NCBI GenBank assembly: GCA_963693305.1
Contig: OY855903.1
Span: forward strand, 55,685,150-55,749,149
Length of the DNA stretch: 64,000 bases
Source: Meandrina meandrites
Taxonomy: Eukaryota > Cnidaria > Anthozoa > Scleractinia > Meandrinidae
Reading direction: 5' to 3'
This document shows, one piece after another, positions 1 through 12,084 of this stretch (position 1 is its first letter; the number at the start of each line of letters is the position of its first letter). A model generated the notes under the pieces. That model worked only from the letters and a program-made list of their open reading frames with translations, searched no databases and was not told the DNA's origin. Position numbers and translations under genes: made by a program.

Positions 1-305
1 TGTCAAGATTGTTCAAAACAGAACGAAAACGATAGTGTGGATGGAAAACGTTATCGGTTTTCGGGGCGAAAACTCCGTTTTAAAGTACGTATGCTCTGCC
101 ACTCATCTAAGGCCGATGCCGCGTTTCGTTTTCAAATTTATCCGGATTAGTGTGGACGGCGAAAATATTGAAAACGATACAAACAGCATAGTTTGGATAG
201 AAAACTTTACTTCATTTTACGAAATCGCTAGAAGTAAAGGTCTAAGAGCAAATTCAGAAGTCAACTTCACTAGATTCGTGAAATCTGAAAAAAAAGTTAC
301 GTGAT
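1..305. repeat. Diverged interspersed repeat, GAAAACG-rich
   Basis: The stretch repeats variants of GAAAACG and TGTGGACGGCGAAAA on both sides of its middle, with partly inverted halves. An 89-codon open frame crosses it, but the protein only reflects the repeated DNA words and has no domain, signal peptide or splice context. I read it as an old short transposon copy, not a gene. Confidence 0.35.
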
Positions 306-1361
306 TCGTGAATGTACGGAAATTTAGCCCGTGACTCGAGATCCAGACCCCCCCTTCCAGACCCTGGGTAAAGATAGAATGGGTAAAGTCTGCGTTTGAG
401 CAAAGTGTCTCATCAGGCTGGAACTTATTTCAGTTTCAGTTAGGTTTCAGTTCAACCAACTGAGGTCAAACGGTAAAAAACAAGAAAAGTACTTCAAAGA
501 TAAGATTGTCATTTTCACTGCTCAAAATTTGATATCTTACCAGAATCCCTTGTTTAAATATCCCGAACCCCTTAATTTTTGACCTAAATAACCCGTATCC
601 CAAAAACCTCTAATAGGGCCTCGATGGAACTATGAGATGAGTTTAGCTAATTATTCGAACACCATGTAAAAAAATAGAAGTTTTCAAATTTTTCTTAGAG
701 CGACATGCGAATTGCAGTTTGGAGTATAATTTAGTGTAGACTCAGATGTTTTCTGGTCCAATTTCCAACTCAATACAACAAAAGAATTTGAATTTATATA
801 ATGCTGCTCTCGCAAGCTAAACGTGAAAGGAATTTCGTAATAAAGTGTACACTTTAATTTTTTTAGAATTCGGTTGTCACAGGAAATTGTTGATAACACG
901 TTCTTAGAGGTGGAACCTGAGCTAGACCGCCCTTTCGTGTCCAAAAACTCTGGTAAAGTGGTCGTTTTAAAAGATTACATATCCATCGTTATTTGAAGGT
1001 TTCTGTACATTCTTAATACTTATGTTTGATTTCATTATGTAAAAACGGTCGCCTGTAACCTTTATTTTACTCGCATTTTTTTTGTTAGAGTCAAACATCA
1101 TTTGAGCAGCAGTGAAAATTTAGGAAGAAAACTATCTTGACAATGTTTGCATGGTACGTCGAACAAAAATATGCAAATTTTTCTCGCGCAACATAAACTG
1201 AGATTTTGGTATCATTAGAACTTTCTCCCCTCAATACTGTAGCGAGCTACCTTAAAACGCCGCTTTCAATGCAACACTCTGACAGCAACAGCTTCCATTA
1301 AGAATTAAAATAGTCAATTAAAGCAGCTTTATTTTGATATGGATTTTGTTTTATCATCAAG

Positions 1362-4226
1362 GAGGAAATCATGAAGAGAATTGTCCAGTTGAATTACCCA
1401 ACGAGAGTAACGGTACATGTGCCTTTAGTGACCACTGCAGCAAAATTACGTGCACGGCACCGCCAGACAGTCCTTATGGTAATATGGTTTTGGCTGTACA
1501 GGTGCATGGGTGCCAAAAACCACTGAGAGTCACATTTTCCTTGGAGGCACACCAGACTCCCATGAAATGGTCTCATACATTTGAAGATGGCGATAAAGTG
1601 CCCATGCCGACACCTACAGGTCCTGTCAACAACATGGAAGCCTCCGTAAAGGCTGAACTGGAGAAAAATGGCGACAAAGTCCACTTCAAGGTAGAAGTCC
1701 ACTTCAAATAAATCACTTTAAATGTCGATGTATTTAGCACTGGTATGCTACTAGAAATTTGTTAACATTCGCAACTGGAACGAGGTTGACCAGTTTGCTA
1801 TTTATATACAAAGCGTGGAGGGGTTGAATTCGGGACCACCAAGCACAAGGATAACTTGTATGTACCTTCGAACTACAAGTCCACAAGCTAACCACAAGGC
1901 CACGCTCGCCTCCTTGGCTGGCTAGTTGGCTAAGGCTAACCAGTGACTAAGTCATTACATGGGGATGTATCTTAACAATCTCTTAGTCTGTTTATCTGTG
2001 ACTTTTCTTTAAAGCTAGCAAATCTGAAATCTGACTCAATTTGATTGTATTTAAAATACTTTATCCAGCATACGGCCCCCGCACAATTTCATCCCTTTTA
2101 ATTTTCCTAAGACATTGTGAGTGTTTTTTCTTTTTTTGACAGATGCAAATGTTTTCCAGAACGGTGCTAAAGATAAGTTCTGGGTAGCCAGTCAAAACCA
2201 CTGTTGCTTACTGTTTTGATATCTTTTATTCTTACAGTTTGTGCTCTTGTTTGAGGGACAATATGTAGATTTTAATACCACATGGCTTGAAGGAGATTTA
2301 GTTTCCAATTGTGGTAAGTTAGATATAAAAACTTGAATTAATTTGAGCATTCGAGCCTAGTGGCCCATCAGGCCGGAGCTTATCCCGGTTTCCGTAGTAT
2401 AAAGCGACTAGGGGTATTTCTACTCCCCCCTGGATGGAATGCTAGTCTATCGCAGGGTTACCCCTAGCAGTAAATTCGCATGTGCCCATTTATACACCTG
2501 GGTGGAGAGAAGCACTATGAGAGTAAAATGCCTTGCCTAAGAACATAACGCAGTGCCCCGGTTACGGCTAGAACCTGTCCCGTTCGATCCGGAGTCCAGC
2601 GCAGTAACAATTAGGCCACCGCGCCTCCCTGTGTTGCTATGTGCAATGTGTTAATTTCCATTTTCCCCTCTCTAAACCACAGGTTTCCCAAACACGCAAT
2701 GTCTTATAGAGCGCTCAAATTCTCAACGGCCTAAATTGTAACACAACACCGCGCACTTCACGTAGTCAAGTCTCACTCGACAGGCTTTGATGCATTTGAT
2801 TCTCGAATCGTGAGTTCACTCTGGGACGCCTGTGTCCAAACCTGCCTCCGTCTAGACAGTGTGTATTGATCCAGGGGAAAACTGCCCTTTAAAGCGAGCC
2901 CGAGTCATAATGCCTTCAACGTTTTCTGTCTTATGAATGTTTGAAAGCAATAAGCCACAAAGCAAACAAATTTGTAATAATGTGAACATAAAATACCACA
3001 AAATGCACTGCAAAGAAAAGAAAGGGGTCAATGGCTCTTGTTCACATACTGGCTACCTACATGATCACCGGCGCGAGGGAAAATCACACCCTCTGCCTTA
3101 TCTCGACACCGCGAGTGAACTCTTCAGCTCTTACCCCATGTAATAACAAATCAAAACCGATAATCAATGCCTTATCTTTTAACAGGTTTGCCACAAAGTC
3201 CATCATTTGATCTTTATTTCACCAATAGTGGTACAAGTGACTATGTCATTCACCATGGCCTCCAAATAACCGATGCATTTACCACGTGCTTCCGAGTGCG
3301 AACGACAGACAGAACAGGCGGGGACAAGACGGTCGTGAGTTACGGCATAAGCTCAAACTTCAATGAAATTCTCATCAACAGGATGTCTCAAATTTATTTA
3401 TGGATCAACGACAAACTAGTGTAAGAGTTAAATATTTCTACGACCTATGATAAGTAGTAATAAAACTTCTTGTGGATTGGACACATTTTTCCGATTTTTT
3501 TAGTTTGTTTTAATGATTTAAGAAACTCGGCGAATTGGCATCTTTATATCATGGGACGTTTAAAATAAGGGACGTACATATACCTGTACCAAATATTGCA
3601 TAAGACAACTGATAATAATTATCCTTATTTAGTCAGATAGTAATATGTCTTATAGTGTCAAAGGGGATGGAAAAGCAACTCTTAAGAAGGAATGGAGGGT
3701 GATGTGACAGCTGTTTAATTTGCAACCAAAAGAGGCATGGACTGCACATTTATATTAGGATATGAATGATACACTTAGCTTTAAATCATACCAAAACAAC
3801 GTCACTTACAGTGTTAACTTAACGTTTTTCGTTTTCAGAGATACGGGAGTCTCCGCAAATGACGGCCACTGGCATCACATATGTGCTTCTTGGGAAAACA
3901 AAGCTGGCTCGTGGAAGCTCTATAAAGATGGCGTCTCGCGGTCAAGTGGGTATGGATTGAAGACCGGTCACGTGATAAAGACAGATGGAATCCTTATCAT
4001 CGGGCAGGAGCAAGATTCCTTCGGAGGAGGATTTGACGCGACCCAAAACTACGTTGGAGAGCTCACTGATCTTAACATGTGGAACAGAGTCCTCAACGCA
4101 ACTGAAATATCCAACCTGTCCAAGTCGTGTCACGGGGGGAGGGGTAATGTCAAAAAATGGTCTGATTTTAAAGTTGGAATACGAGGTGATGTCAGAGTGA
4201 TTACTCCATCGGCTTGCGAGATATGA
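1362..4226 (+). CDS. Secreted pentraxin-like protein, left copy (5' partial)
   Basis: Exons: 1362-1690, 2238-2313, 3186-3420, 3839-4226 (stop TGA). All borders are AG/GT and phases run 1, 0, 1, 2 as in the right copy. The first exon seen encodes an unrecognised domain of about 110 aa with several Cys. The last two encode a pentraxin (LamG-fold) domain with the conserved Cys pair (TTCFRVR and HHICASW) and the signature HxCxSW. The calcium-loop segment GQEQDSFGGGFDATQ matches the E-Q-D...D..Q pattern of vertebrate C-reactive protein, so this copy may bind calcium. No exon for a signal peptide or coiled coil is found upstream in the window; by spacing it should lie left of base 1. Either it is off-window or the copy is 5'-truncated. 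A polyadenylation signal follows. Confidence 0.85.
1808..1915 (-). repeat. tRNA-like SINE head
   Basis: Read on the minus strand the stretch starts GAGGCGAGCGTGGCC, then TTGTGGTTAGC, which resembles a tRNA A box, and ends with a weak B-box-like GAATTCAACCCC. It lies in intron 2 of the left pentraxin gene. It has no full cloverleaf that I can fold, so it is a SINE fragment and not a tRNA gene. Confidence 0.35.
2357..2629 (-). mobile_element. tRNA-derived SINE, full length, in intron 3 of left pentraxin gene
   Basis: On the minus strand it begins GGGAGGCGCGGTGGCC, then GGACTCCGGATCGAAC (B-box-like), followed by a body with TGTTCTTAGGCAAGGC, GTGTATAAATGGG and a 3' end GGCCTGATGGGCC. The same body, in the same order, occurs on the plus strand at 57044-57299. 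The right pentraxin gene keeps only the head of this SINE (around 8453-8479), so the insertion predates the gene duplication. Confidence 0.75.
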
Positions 4227-4312
4227 GCTATCACCTGAAATCTTTTGTTACTAAAGTTTGCTTGTAAGCACGAATCATGATTGTCTGTAGATGTTAGGTT
4301 GTTCTGGAGAGC

Positions 4313-4318
4313 AATAAA
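4313..4318 (+). promoter_or_regulatory. Polyadenylation signal AATAAA, left pentraxin gene
   Basis: AATAAA lies 87 bases after the stop codon, and the same signal and surrounding bases recur after the right copy. Confidence 0.6.
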
Positions 4319-4464
4319 TTTTAAAGCAGTTTCAAATTTGCGTTGTCATGCATTTTTCAGAGCTTTAATCCCTATATGGCACTGAAAGGGTACTCATCTC
4401 CCCCTGTGAGTATGTTTTTTCCATAACAGGAAACATATCAGGAAACCATTCACAGAATAACTCT

Positions 4465-5195
4465 AACCACAAGGCAGTAGAGTAAATGAGTAGTCTCTAT
4501 ATTCTCTTCCGAAAAAGACAATTTCAAAAGCCGCTTTCCATTCAGGAAAAACAAACGGAAATTTCGCTGTGAATAAACGGGAATTTCTCAACGGGAAAAT
4601 GTAGTTCCATTTTGTCGCAAATTTCGCCTGTGTTGAAGTGCGCAAAACATATGTTTCTGATCAGCCCACGAGGTAATTAAGTTCCTAACATCATGATCCT
4701 GCCAAGTCTGCAGCTTATAAGATATCATATTTTCCGGCTAATAGGGCGAGGGGAATCGACTGGAAAGTAAAGATTCTAAAGAAAACAAAGCAAATTGAAA
4801 CCATTTTGCGCACGAAAAAGCATCGAGATCAGAGGAAAACCGCAAGCACCTCATTTAAAAAAAAATGAGCATTTCAAAAAGTGTGCACCTTCCAATCAAA
4901 TTACTGACCATTTTCATAAGAAGAGCAGTCGTGTTTCAGTAGATGCTCCATGGAGTGAACACTGGTAGATCATGGCGGTGAAAATTTGATTGCCGTGGGC
5001 CTGGAACTGGTAAAGAGGTGCAATTGGAACGCGTGAAGCCAGTCGGGACGTTCCAACCGGAATAACGGGACTATATGCCTTTTGTTTAACCAGTTCCACT
5101 TCTTCCGGGAATTTTCCAGTCGGGCGAACCGAAAAAAACGTTTTCCATTTACCCCTGAAACGGAATTTTCGGAGTTTTTTTACCAAATGGCAAGT
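4465..5195. other. Copy-specific insert, no gene recognised
   Basis: This stretch is absent at the matching point of the right copy (about 10450). It contains short words such as GGAAATTTCG and AAACGGGAATTT in both orientations, resembling a decayed inverted-repeat element. Open frames here are short and show no domain. Confidence 0.4.
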
Positions 5196-5440
5196 GCCGA
5201 AAATGTCATATGACTGTCTCTATAAGGAGGGACCTGAAGGGGTGAAGCAAAAACCGAAGTTTGCCTCTTTTTACTGGGAAAATGAGATTTGGGTCACTGG
5301 GACTAGGTATCCCAAGCAAAATATGTGGATGGGACAGAGCTCAGCCTTAGCAATGCACTTAGTTTGGGTAAGCGGGCGAGAAGCACAAAATATGTGAATG
5401 GAACTGAAGCTTGGGTAAGAATATACTGGAAAATGAGATT

Positions 5441-6575
5441 TGAGACAAATTTGGAGACTGTGCAAAGAATAGCGGTAATATTTTAAAGGAACAATTCTGT
5501 CCCGCTTCCTTGCTACATCGCGTCTTGGGACATTCCTCCCGCCTTCTGAATAGCCCACTCGCGCGTTGCCCCATAGAGAACCTGCGTGATTCGCGACTTC
5601 GCCACTCGCGCGTTGCCCCCATAGAGAGCCTCCTGGCAGGCTACCTTCTGAACGGGTGTTGTGGGCGGGCGTAGGCTGACGTATAAGGATCCACCTAAAT
5701 AGATTTTGCACAAGTCCGACTAGTCGAGGCTTGCCCGTTATCATGTGGAACTGCTGTAAGCGTAAACCAAAGATGTGAACCCACAACTAAAAGATTGCAG
5801 AGACAGTCATTCTAACCATTAAACCCAAACCCAGCAAAATCCTTAATAATATAGATCATGCTTCATTATTTTGTGGTCCATTTTGATTGCCGAGAAGTTG
5901 ACAGCAGAAACAGGAGTGAAATATGAGCCGTCTACACGCGAAGTATGAAGTGAGCAGAAAAATGTCTATTGACATTTGTTTTTTCTTTATTGAGCTTTCA
6001 ACAACAAATTTCTGACAAGGTAGTTGCAAATCGGAAAGAAGTTTGAGAATCAAGTGAAGTTTATTTTCACTTAATAAATGGATCAATAAACCGCTTTACT
6101 TATGTCTCCTTCCACTACAGAAAGGAAAGGTTTGGGAGTTATAAATTAAAATTATATTCTTTACCCCTTTATCTGTAATCGTTATTGATGAAACGTAACT
6201 TCGAATATTGCGGATCAACCAGGGACAAACGTCACTACAAGTTAAACCCAAAATCCGTTCTATTTTTGGTCCAGGAGGTAACACAGGAACTTAACAGACA
6301 ATACACAAGGACGTGGATTGAATTTATATTTTGTGTTAACCCAAGCAATAAAAAAATTGGAAAGACAGACAACCCAAACATTAAACCCGACATAACATTC
6401 AAAAATATAATTTTTTTTATTATTATTATTTTTTTTGTTTGGTGAAGAAGGTTCAAGAAGCTGCGTGCGAAAGAGGAAGCAAACATGAGTCGTCTGCACG
6501 CGTGCTATGAAGTGGGCAGAAAAATAAACAACACATTATGGTTTTGATTGGTTCACACCGCTCGTGATGACATGT
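5441..6575. other. Intergenic DNA, no gene seen
   Basis: A short direct repeat CACTCGCGCGTTGCCCC occurs twice about 50 bases apart (near 5557 and 5604). The rest is AT-rich and holds no convincing exon. The stretch separates the left gene's 3' flank from the promoter of the right gene. Confidence 0.5.
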
Positions 6576-6580
6576 CTATT

Positions 6581-6600
6581 ATTGGTCAGAGAGTATATAA
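6581..6600 (+). promoter_or_regulatory. Candidate core promoter: inverted CCAAT (ATTGG) plus TATATAA
   Basis: ATTGG at 6581-6585 is followed by TATATAA at 6594-6600, some 45 bases before the ATG of the right pentraxin gene. That leaves room for a start site about 30 bases after the TATA box and a very short 5' UTR. Position and motifs are seen; use is inferred. Confidence 0.55.
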
Positions 6601-6644
6601 CCCCAGTCTGACAGCACGGAAACAGGACAACAGTCGTGCTCAAG

Positions 6645-9600
6645 ATGATGACAAGAGTGGTCTTTCCGATTTTTTCGTTGCTTGTTCTCTTTCACGCTGG
6701 AGGCGCAGCTGGTGACACCAACAAGTCTCCATCCGCATGCCACTGCAGTCCAGTAATAAACATTGGTAAGAATGGCCACGGCCAGTGCGACTTGTGTGAA
6801 GGAAACAACCAGGTGTTAAAAGAGGTGAACGACTTGAAGAAAGAACTGTCTACGATGAAGAATCAAATCAGCCAGATAAAGCCGGGTAAGTAATCAGCCA
6901 CTTAACGATAAATCAATCGCATTCAATCGAAAAGACGATGCTACCGCCACTAATTTTATTAGACATAATTCATTTAGATGTTTTCGGAAACCAGCCCTGT
7001 AAACAGTCGTCTCCTATTTTATTACTGTACATTACTTTTTTCAATATAAAAGAACGTCAAATTTTGGGGCTAAGGCTGAGCGTTCTTATTTTTTTTGTCA
7101 TGGTTTAAGGCTGAAATTGTTTAAACAGCTTTGTTCGCCGAACGTGGTGTATCAAGTTGTTCTTGACATGCTTGCGCGGCCTGCTGTGATCTTGTGCAGC
7201 GGACAAGACCATAATTTTGAATTTATTTAAAATGCTCATTTAAGAAAAAATTAAAACAAATAGGTAAAATGAAGACGTTCTTTTCACTGCTCAAAATTTT
7301 AAATATCCCGAGCCCCCTTAATTTTTAACCTAAATTCTTAATACTTATGTTTGATTTCATTCTGTAAAAACAGTCGCCTGTAACCTTTATCTAACACGTA
7401 TTCTTTTGTTACAGTCAAACATCATTTGAGCAGCAGTGAAAATTTAGGAAGAAAACTATCTTGACAATATTTGCATGGTCGAAAAAAAATATGCAAATTT
7501 TTCTCGCGCAACATAAACTGAGATTTTGGTATCATTAGAACTTTCTCCCCTTTAATACTGTAGCGAGCTACCTTAACACGCCGCTTTCATTACAACACTC
7601 TGACAGCAACAGCTTCCATTAAAAGATAAAATAGTTAATTAAAGCAACTTTATTTTTATATGGTTTTTGTTTTATCATCAAGGAGGAAATCATGATGAGA
7701 ATTGTCCAGTTGAATTACCCAACGAGAGCAACGGTACATGTGCCTTTAGTGACCACTACAGCAAAATCACGTGCATGGCACCGCCAGACAGTCCTTATGG
7801 TAATATGGTTTTGGCTGTACAGGTGCATGGATGCCAAAAACCACTGAGAGTCACATTTTCCTTGGAGGCACATCAGTCTCCCATGAAATGGTCTCATACA
7901 TTTGAAGATGGCGATAAAGTGCCCATGCCGACACCTACAGGTCCTGTCAACAACATGGAAGCCTCCGTAAAGGCTGAACTGGAGAAAAATGGCAACAAAG
8001 TCCACTTCAAGGTAGACTACTGTACATATATAATATAAATAAATCACTTTAAGTGTCAATGTATTTAGCACTGGTATTCTAATTTAAAAAAATTGTTATG
8101 TGATATGAGTTTTACCTTGCATACGGCTCCCGCACAACTTCACCCCTTTTAATTTTCCTAAGACATTGTGAGTGTTTTTTTGACAGATGCAAATGTTTCC
8201 CGGGACGGTGCTAAGGATAAGTTCTGGGTAGCCAGTCAAAACCATTGTTGCTTACTGTTTTGATATCTTTTATTCTTACAGTTTGTGCTCTTGTTTGAGG
8301 GACAATATGTAGATTTTAATACCACATGGCTTGAAGGAGATTTAGTTTCCAATTGTGGTAAGTTAGATATAAAAACTTGAATTAAGTTGAGCAAGACAGT
8401 GAGAATTATTAGTGTTGCTATGTCTGCATACGAAACTAGTGGTGTCCAACGCACTAACCATTAGGCCACCGCGCCTCCCGGTGTTGCTATGTGCTTTGTG
8501 TTAATTCCCATTTTTCTCTCTAAACTACAGGCTTCCCAAACTCACATTGTCTTATAGAGGGCTCAAATTCTCAACGGCCTAAATTGTAACACAACACCGC
8601 GCACTTCACGTAGTCAAGTCCCACTCGACACGCTTTGATACATTTGATTGATTTCTCGAGTCGTGAGTTTGGGACACCTGTGTCCAAACCTGCCTCCGTC
8701 TTGACAGTGTGCATTGATCCAAGGGAAAGCTGCTCAAACCAGTGTCCTTTAATATATTGTCACACGGTTTTATTAACCGGTCGCCTGGAGCGAGGCCGGG
8801 TCATAATGCATTCAACGTTTTTTGTCTTATAAATGTTTGAAAGCAATAAGCCACAAAGCAAACAAATTTGTAATAATGTGAACATAAAATACCACAAAAT
8901 GTACTGCAATGAAAAGAAAGTTCACACAGTGGCTACCTACATGATCAACGGCGTGAGGGAAAATCACACCCTCTGCCTTCTCTCGACACGGCGAGTGAAC
9001 TCTTCAGCTCTCACCTCATGTAATAACAAATCAAAACCGATAATCAATTCCTTATCTTTTAACAGGTTTGCCACAAAGTCCATCATTTGATCTTTATTTC
9101 ACCAATAGTGGTACAAGTGACTATGTCATTCACCATGGCCTCCAAATAACCGATGCATTTACCACGTGCTTCCGAGTGCGAACGACGGACAGAACAGGAG
9201 GGGACAAGACGGTCGTGAGTTACAGTATAAGCTCAAGCTTCAATGAAATTGTCATCAACAGGATGTCTCAAATTTATTTATGGATCAACGACAAACTAGT
9301 GTAAGAGTTAAATATTTCTACGACCTAGGATCAGTAGTAATATAACTTCTTGTGGATTGGACTCATTTTTCCCTTTTTTTCAGTCTACTTTAATGATTAA
9401 GAAACTCTGCGAATTGGCATCTTTATCTCCTTGGACGTTTAAAATAAGGGACATACATGAAGTTGTATCAAGTATTGCAAAGACAACTGATATTAATGAT
9501 CCTGATAGTAACAGGTCTTATCATGTCAAAGGGTAGGAAAAAGCAATTCTTTCAAGAAGGAATAGAGGGTGATGTAACCGCTGTTTAGTTAATTTGGAAT

Positions 9601-10213
9601 CAAAAGAGGCATGGATTTCAAATTTATATCAGGATTGAATGATATACTTAGTTTTAAATCATACCAAAACAACGTCACTTACAGTGTTAGCTTATCTAAA
9701 TTGAGTTATTAATATACTGAAAACAGTAAATATTCTTTTATCCTTCAATCAAACTGGGTGATTGCTTTTACATGAAACTCAGAATTAAGTTATCTTGATT
9801 TATGCCGCACGTATTTTCTTTTCAGAGATACGGGAGTCTCTGCAAATGACGGTCACTGGCATCACATATGTGCTTCTTGGGAAAACAAAGCTGGCTCGTG
9901 GAAGCTCTATAAAGATGGCGTCTCGGGAGCAAGTGGGTATGGACTGAAGACTGGTCACGTGATTAAGACAGATGGAATCCTTATCATCGGGCAGAATCAA
10001 GATTCCCCTAAAGGAGGATTTGGCGCAGCCCCAAACTACGTTGGAGAGCTCACTGATCTTAACATGTGGAACAGAGTCCTCAATGCAACTGAAATATCCA
10101 ACCTGTCCAAGTCGTGTCACGGGGGGAGGGGTAATGTCAAAAAATGGTCTGATTTTAAAGTTGGAATACGAGGTGATGTAAGAGTGATTTCTCCATCGGC
10201 TTGCGAGATATGA
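6645..10213 (+). CDS. Secreted pentraxin-like protein with coiled coil, right copy (complete)
   Basis: Exons: 6645-6885, 7683-8011, 8282-8357, 9066-9300, 9826-10213; 1269 nt, 422 aa. The ATG at 6645 begins a signal peptide (MMTRVVFPIFSLLVLFHAGG). Residues about 45-78 are Cys-containing and then Lys/Glu/Leu-rich, a probable short coiled coil for oligomerisation. Residues about 81-215 form a Cys-bearing domain I do not recognise. From about 216 to the end is a pentraxin domain with the conserved Cys pair (second Cys at 309) and HxCxSW. The expected calcium loop reads GQNQDSPKGGFGAAP: positions equal to Glu138, Glu147 and Gln150 of human CRP are Asn351, Gly360 and Pro363. Pentraxins are secreted pattern-recognition proteins; ligand and role here are unknown. 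It has its own TATA box and poly(A) signal. Confidence 0.9.
8440..8479 (-). repeat. SINE stub matching the SINE of the left copy
   Basis: CATTAGGCCACCGCGCCTCCC is the reverse complement of the SINE head, at the position equivalent to the full SINE at 2357-2629. The remaining body is missing, so it was deleted after the duplication. Confidence 0.6.
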
Positions 10214-10298
10214 ACTATCGCCTGAATTTTTTTTTCCAAAAGTTTGCTTGTAAGCACGAATCATGATTGTCTGTAGATGTTAGGTTGTTCTGGAAAGC

Positions 10299-10304
10299 AA
10301 TAAA
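10299..10304 (+). promoter_or_regulatory. Polyadenylation signal AATAAA, right pentraxin gene
   Basis: AATAAA lies about 86 bases after the stop codon in a 3' UTR that matches the left copy. Confidence 0.6.
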
Positions 10305-10690
10305 TTTTAAAGCAGTTTCAAATTTGCGTTGTCATGCATTTTTTTTAAGGGCTTTAAACCCTATATGGCACTGATAGGGTACTCATCGCCCTATTAGAGT
10401 GTGTTGTTCCATAACAGAAAACATCTCACAGAAAAACATTCACTATTTTCTCTGCCAAAAAAAAGACAATTCCAAATGTCATAAGACTGTCTCTAAAAGG
10501 AGGGGCCTTGGAAGCGTAAAAAATGAACCGAAGTTTGCCTCTTTTTACTTGGAAAAGGCGATTTGGGTTACTGGGACAAGGAATCACAAACAAAATATGT
10601 GAATGGGACCGAAACCTATGTAAGAATATGCTGGAAAATGAGCAAAATGTGGACTGGGAAATGGGATTATACCCCTTCTTCAAGACCCTC

Positions 10691-11203
10691 TATTAGCTAC
10701 CACGTGACATGTAAGTTGGTGTACTCAATTTTCAAGAATAATGTCTCGAAATAACCCTGTGATCCATAACAAAACTTTACTCCTCTATGCCTGACAACGA
10801 AGAGCTATTATACTTAGAAACTAAATCCCGCTAGGTTTTTACAACCTGACACTCGATCTCTCTCTCACAAATTATCCTAAAGTTACAAAAGTAAACTTAC
10901 TGAAAGTGGCTTTAACATTTCACTGTTGTTACTAAATCCGGAAATAAATTACCCTACGACCTCAAGTATACACCTAATTGCAATATAAACATTGTCATAA
11001 AAGAAATGGAAAATGAAAAAAGGTTAATGTGAATTAATCAGGCAAACAAACTAGGTTTTCGGCCGTGTAATAATTCTCAAAGTAGTTATTATTACATTGT
11101 AATAATAGGATTTGACTTTTCTTTCTCATACTTGTATAATTCTACGCATGTAAACATGTATTCCCTCAAGGTTGCAAGCGATTAATAAGGATTTAATTTA
11201 AGT
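10691..11203. other. AT-rich intergenic DNA, nothing recognised
   Basis: No exon-like frame, inverted repeat or tandem repeat stands out. Confidence 0.5.
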
Positions 11204-11723
11204 GGTGGCGAATGGCCTTTCAAAAATGTTGAGTCTCGGCAAATTTACGCCGAGTCTCGGAATCTCGGCGCTTAAAAATAGTGTCTCGGAATCTCGGATT
11301 TCTGGAAATATGACGGTCTCGGAGTCTCGGATTTTGAAAATTTGGATCTCAAAATCTCGCCAATGGGACTTTTTATCCGCAATGGTGGGGGAGGGAGCCT
11401 TGCGTGACGAGCCCAAACAACGGCTGCGAAGGAGACTAATCCGAAACGAGAAATTAAGAAATTTACCCCTGCCAGAATCTGCATTTACAATTGTTATGTA
11501 AAATATATATAGGAAACCGTGATTTCCACTTTATAGAGGAAATCATGTCATGATAATAGTACGTGGGTACCCAACGACAATCGTTTGAGAATTGAACTGT
11601 TTCTCGTATTTTCTGATCAAGTGCGTCTCGGGCTCAGATTTTTGTAGCGCTAAGTCTTGGGCTCGGATTTTTAAACTAGGGTCTCGGCGTCTCGGCAAGG
11701 CTCGGATTTTACCATTCGCCACC
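11204..11723. mobile_element. Non-autonomous inverted-repeat element rich in TCTCGG
   Basis: The ends are exact 12-base inverted repeats: GGTGGCGAATGG at 11204-11215 and CCATTCGCCACC at 11712-11723. Inside, GTCTCGG, GAGTCTCGG and AATCTCGG recur in two clusters (about 11230-11360 and 11620-11705) separated by unique DNA. The same words occur in reverse near 25340-25440 and in decayed form near 26540-26655, so this is a dispersed family. No transposase frame is present. Confidence 0.6.
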
Positions 11724-12084
11724 CCTAATTTATCATTTTTCGTTCAGTTCTATATGACAACGTTACTGCAAATAGATGTAATAACAGAATTACGACACTT
11801 TGAAAAGTAGTTCATGTACCAAAATGGTCCAAAGCAGATATCCTTCTGTCTGAGGTCTGCTTTCTTTTAGATGATCCTTTTATTCCAAAGCTGTAAACGT
11901 CCAGTAAAACGGGAAAGAAAACGGATGTTCAAAAGTGATCAAGACAAACCTGAAAAGTTCAAACTTTCGTGCGCGCGAGTTCAGAGCGAGTACTAGTGTT
12001 AATAACACGTCTTTTGTAATATTTAGAAAGTTGAGGCTGAAATTAGGAAAATTAGGAAAATTAATGACTGGCTCAAAAGGAAAC

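Larger units (their letters stand above)
517..10690 (+). other. Tandem segmental duplication containing two pentraxin-like genes
   Basis: DNA from about 517 to 5440 matches DNA from about 7288 to 10690 in order and orientation: the region before exon 2, all four shared exons, most intron sequence, the 3' UTR and some 350 bp of downstream DNA. Copy-specific differences are an extra stretch at about 580-1010 and another at about 4465-5195 in the left copy, a SINE that is full length on the left but reduced to a stub on the right, and about 110 extra bases in the last intron of the right copy. High exon identity suggests a recent event. The left breakpoint lies before the window's first clear match, so exon 1 of the left gene may lie outside the window. 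Confidence 0.85.

Noticed and set aside
5271..5786. 171-codon minus-strand frame
   Set aside because: It crosses the 3' flank of the duplicated unit and the CACTCGCGCG direct repeat; the right copy does not keep it open.
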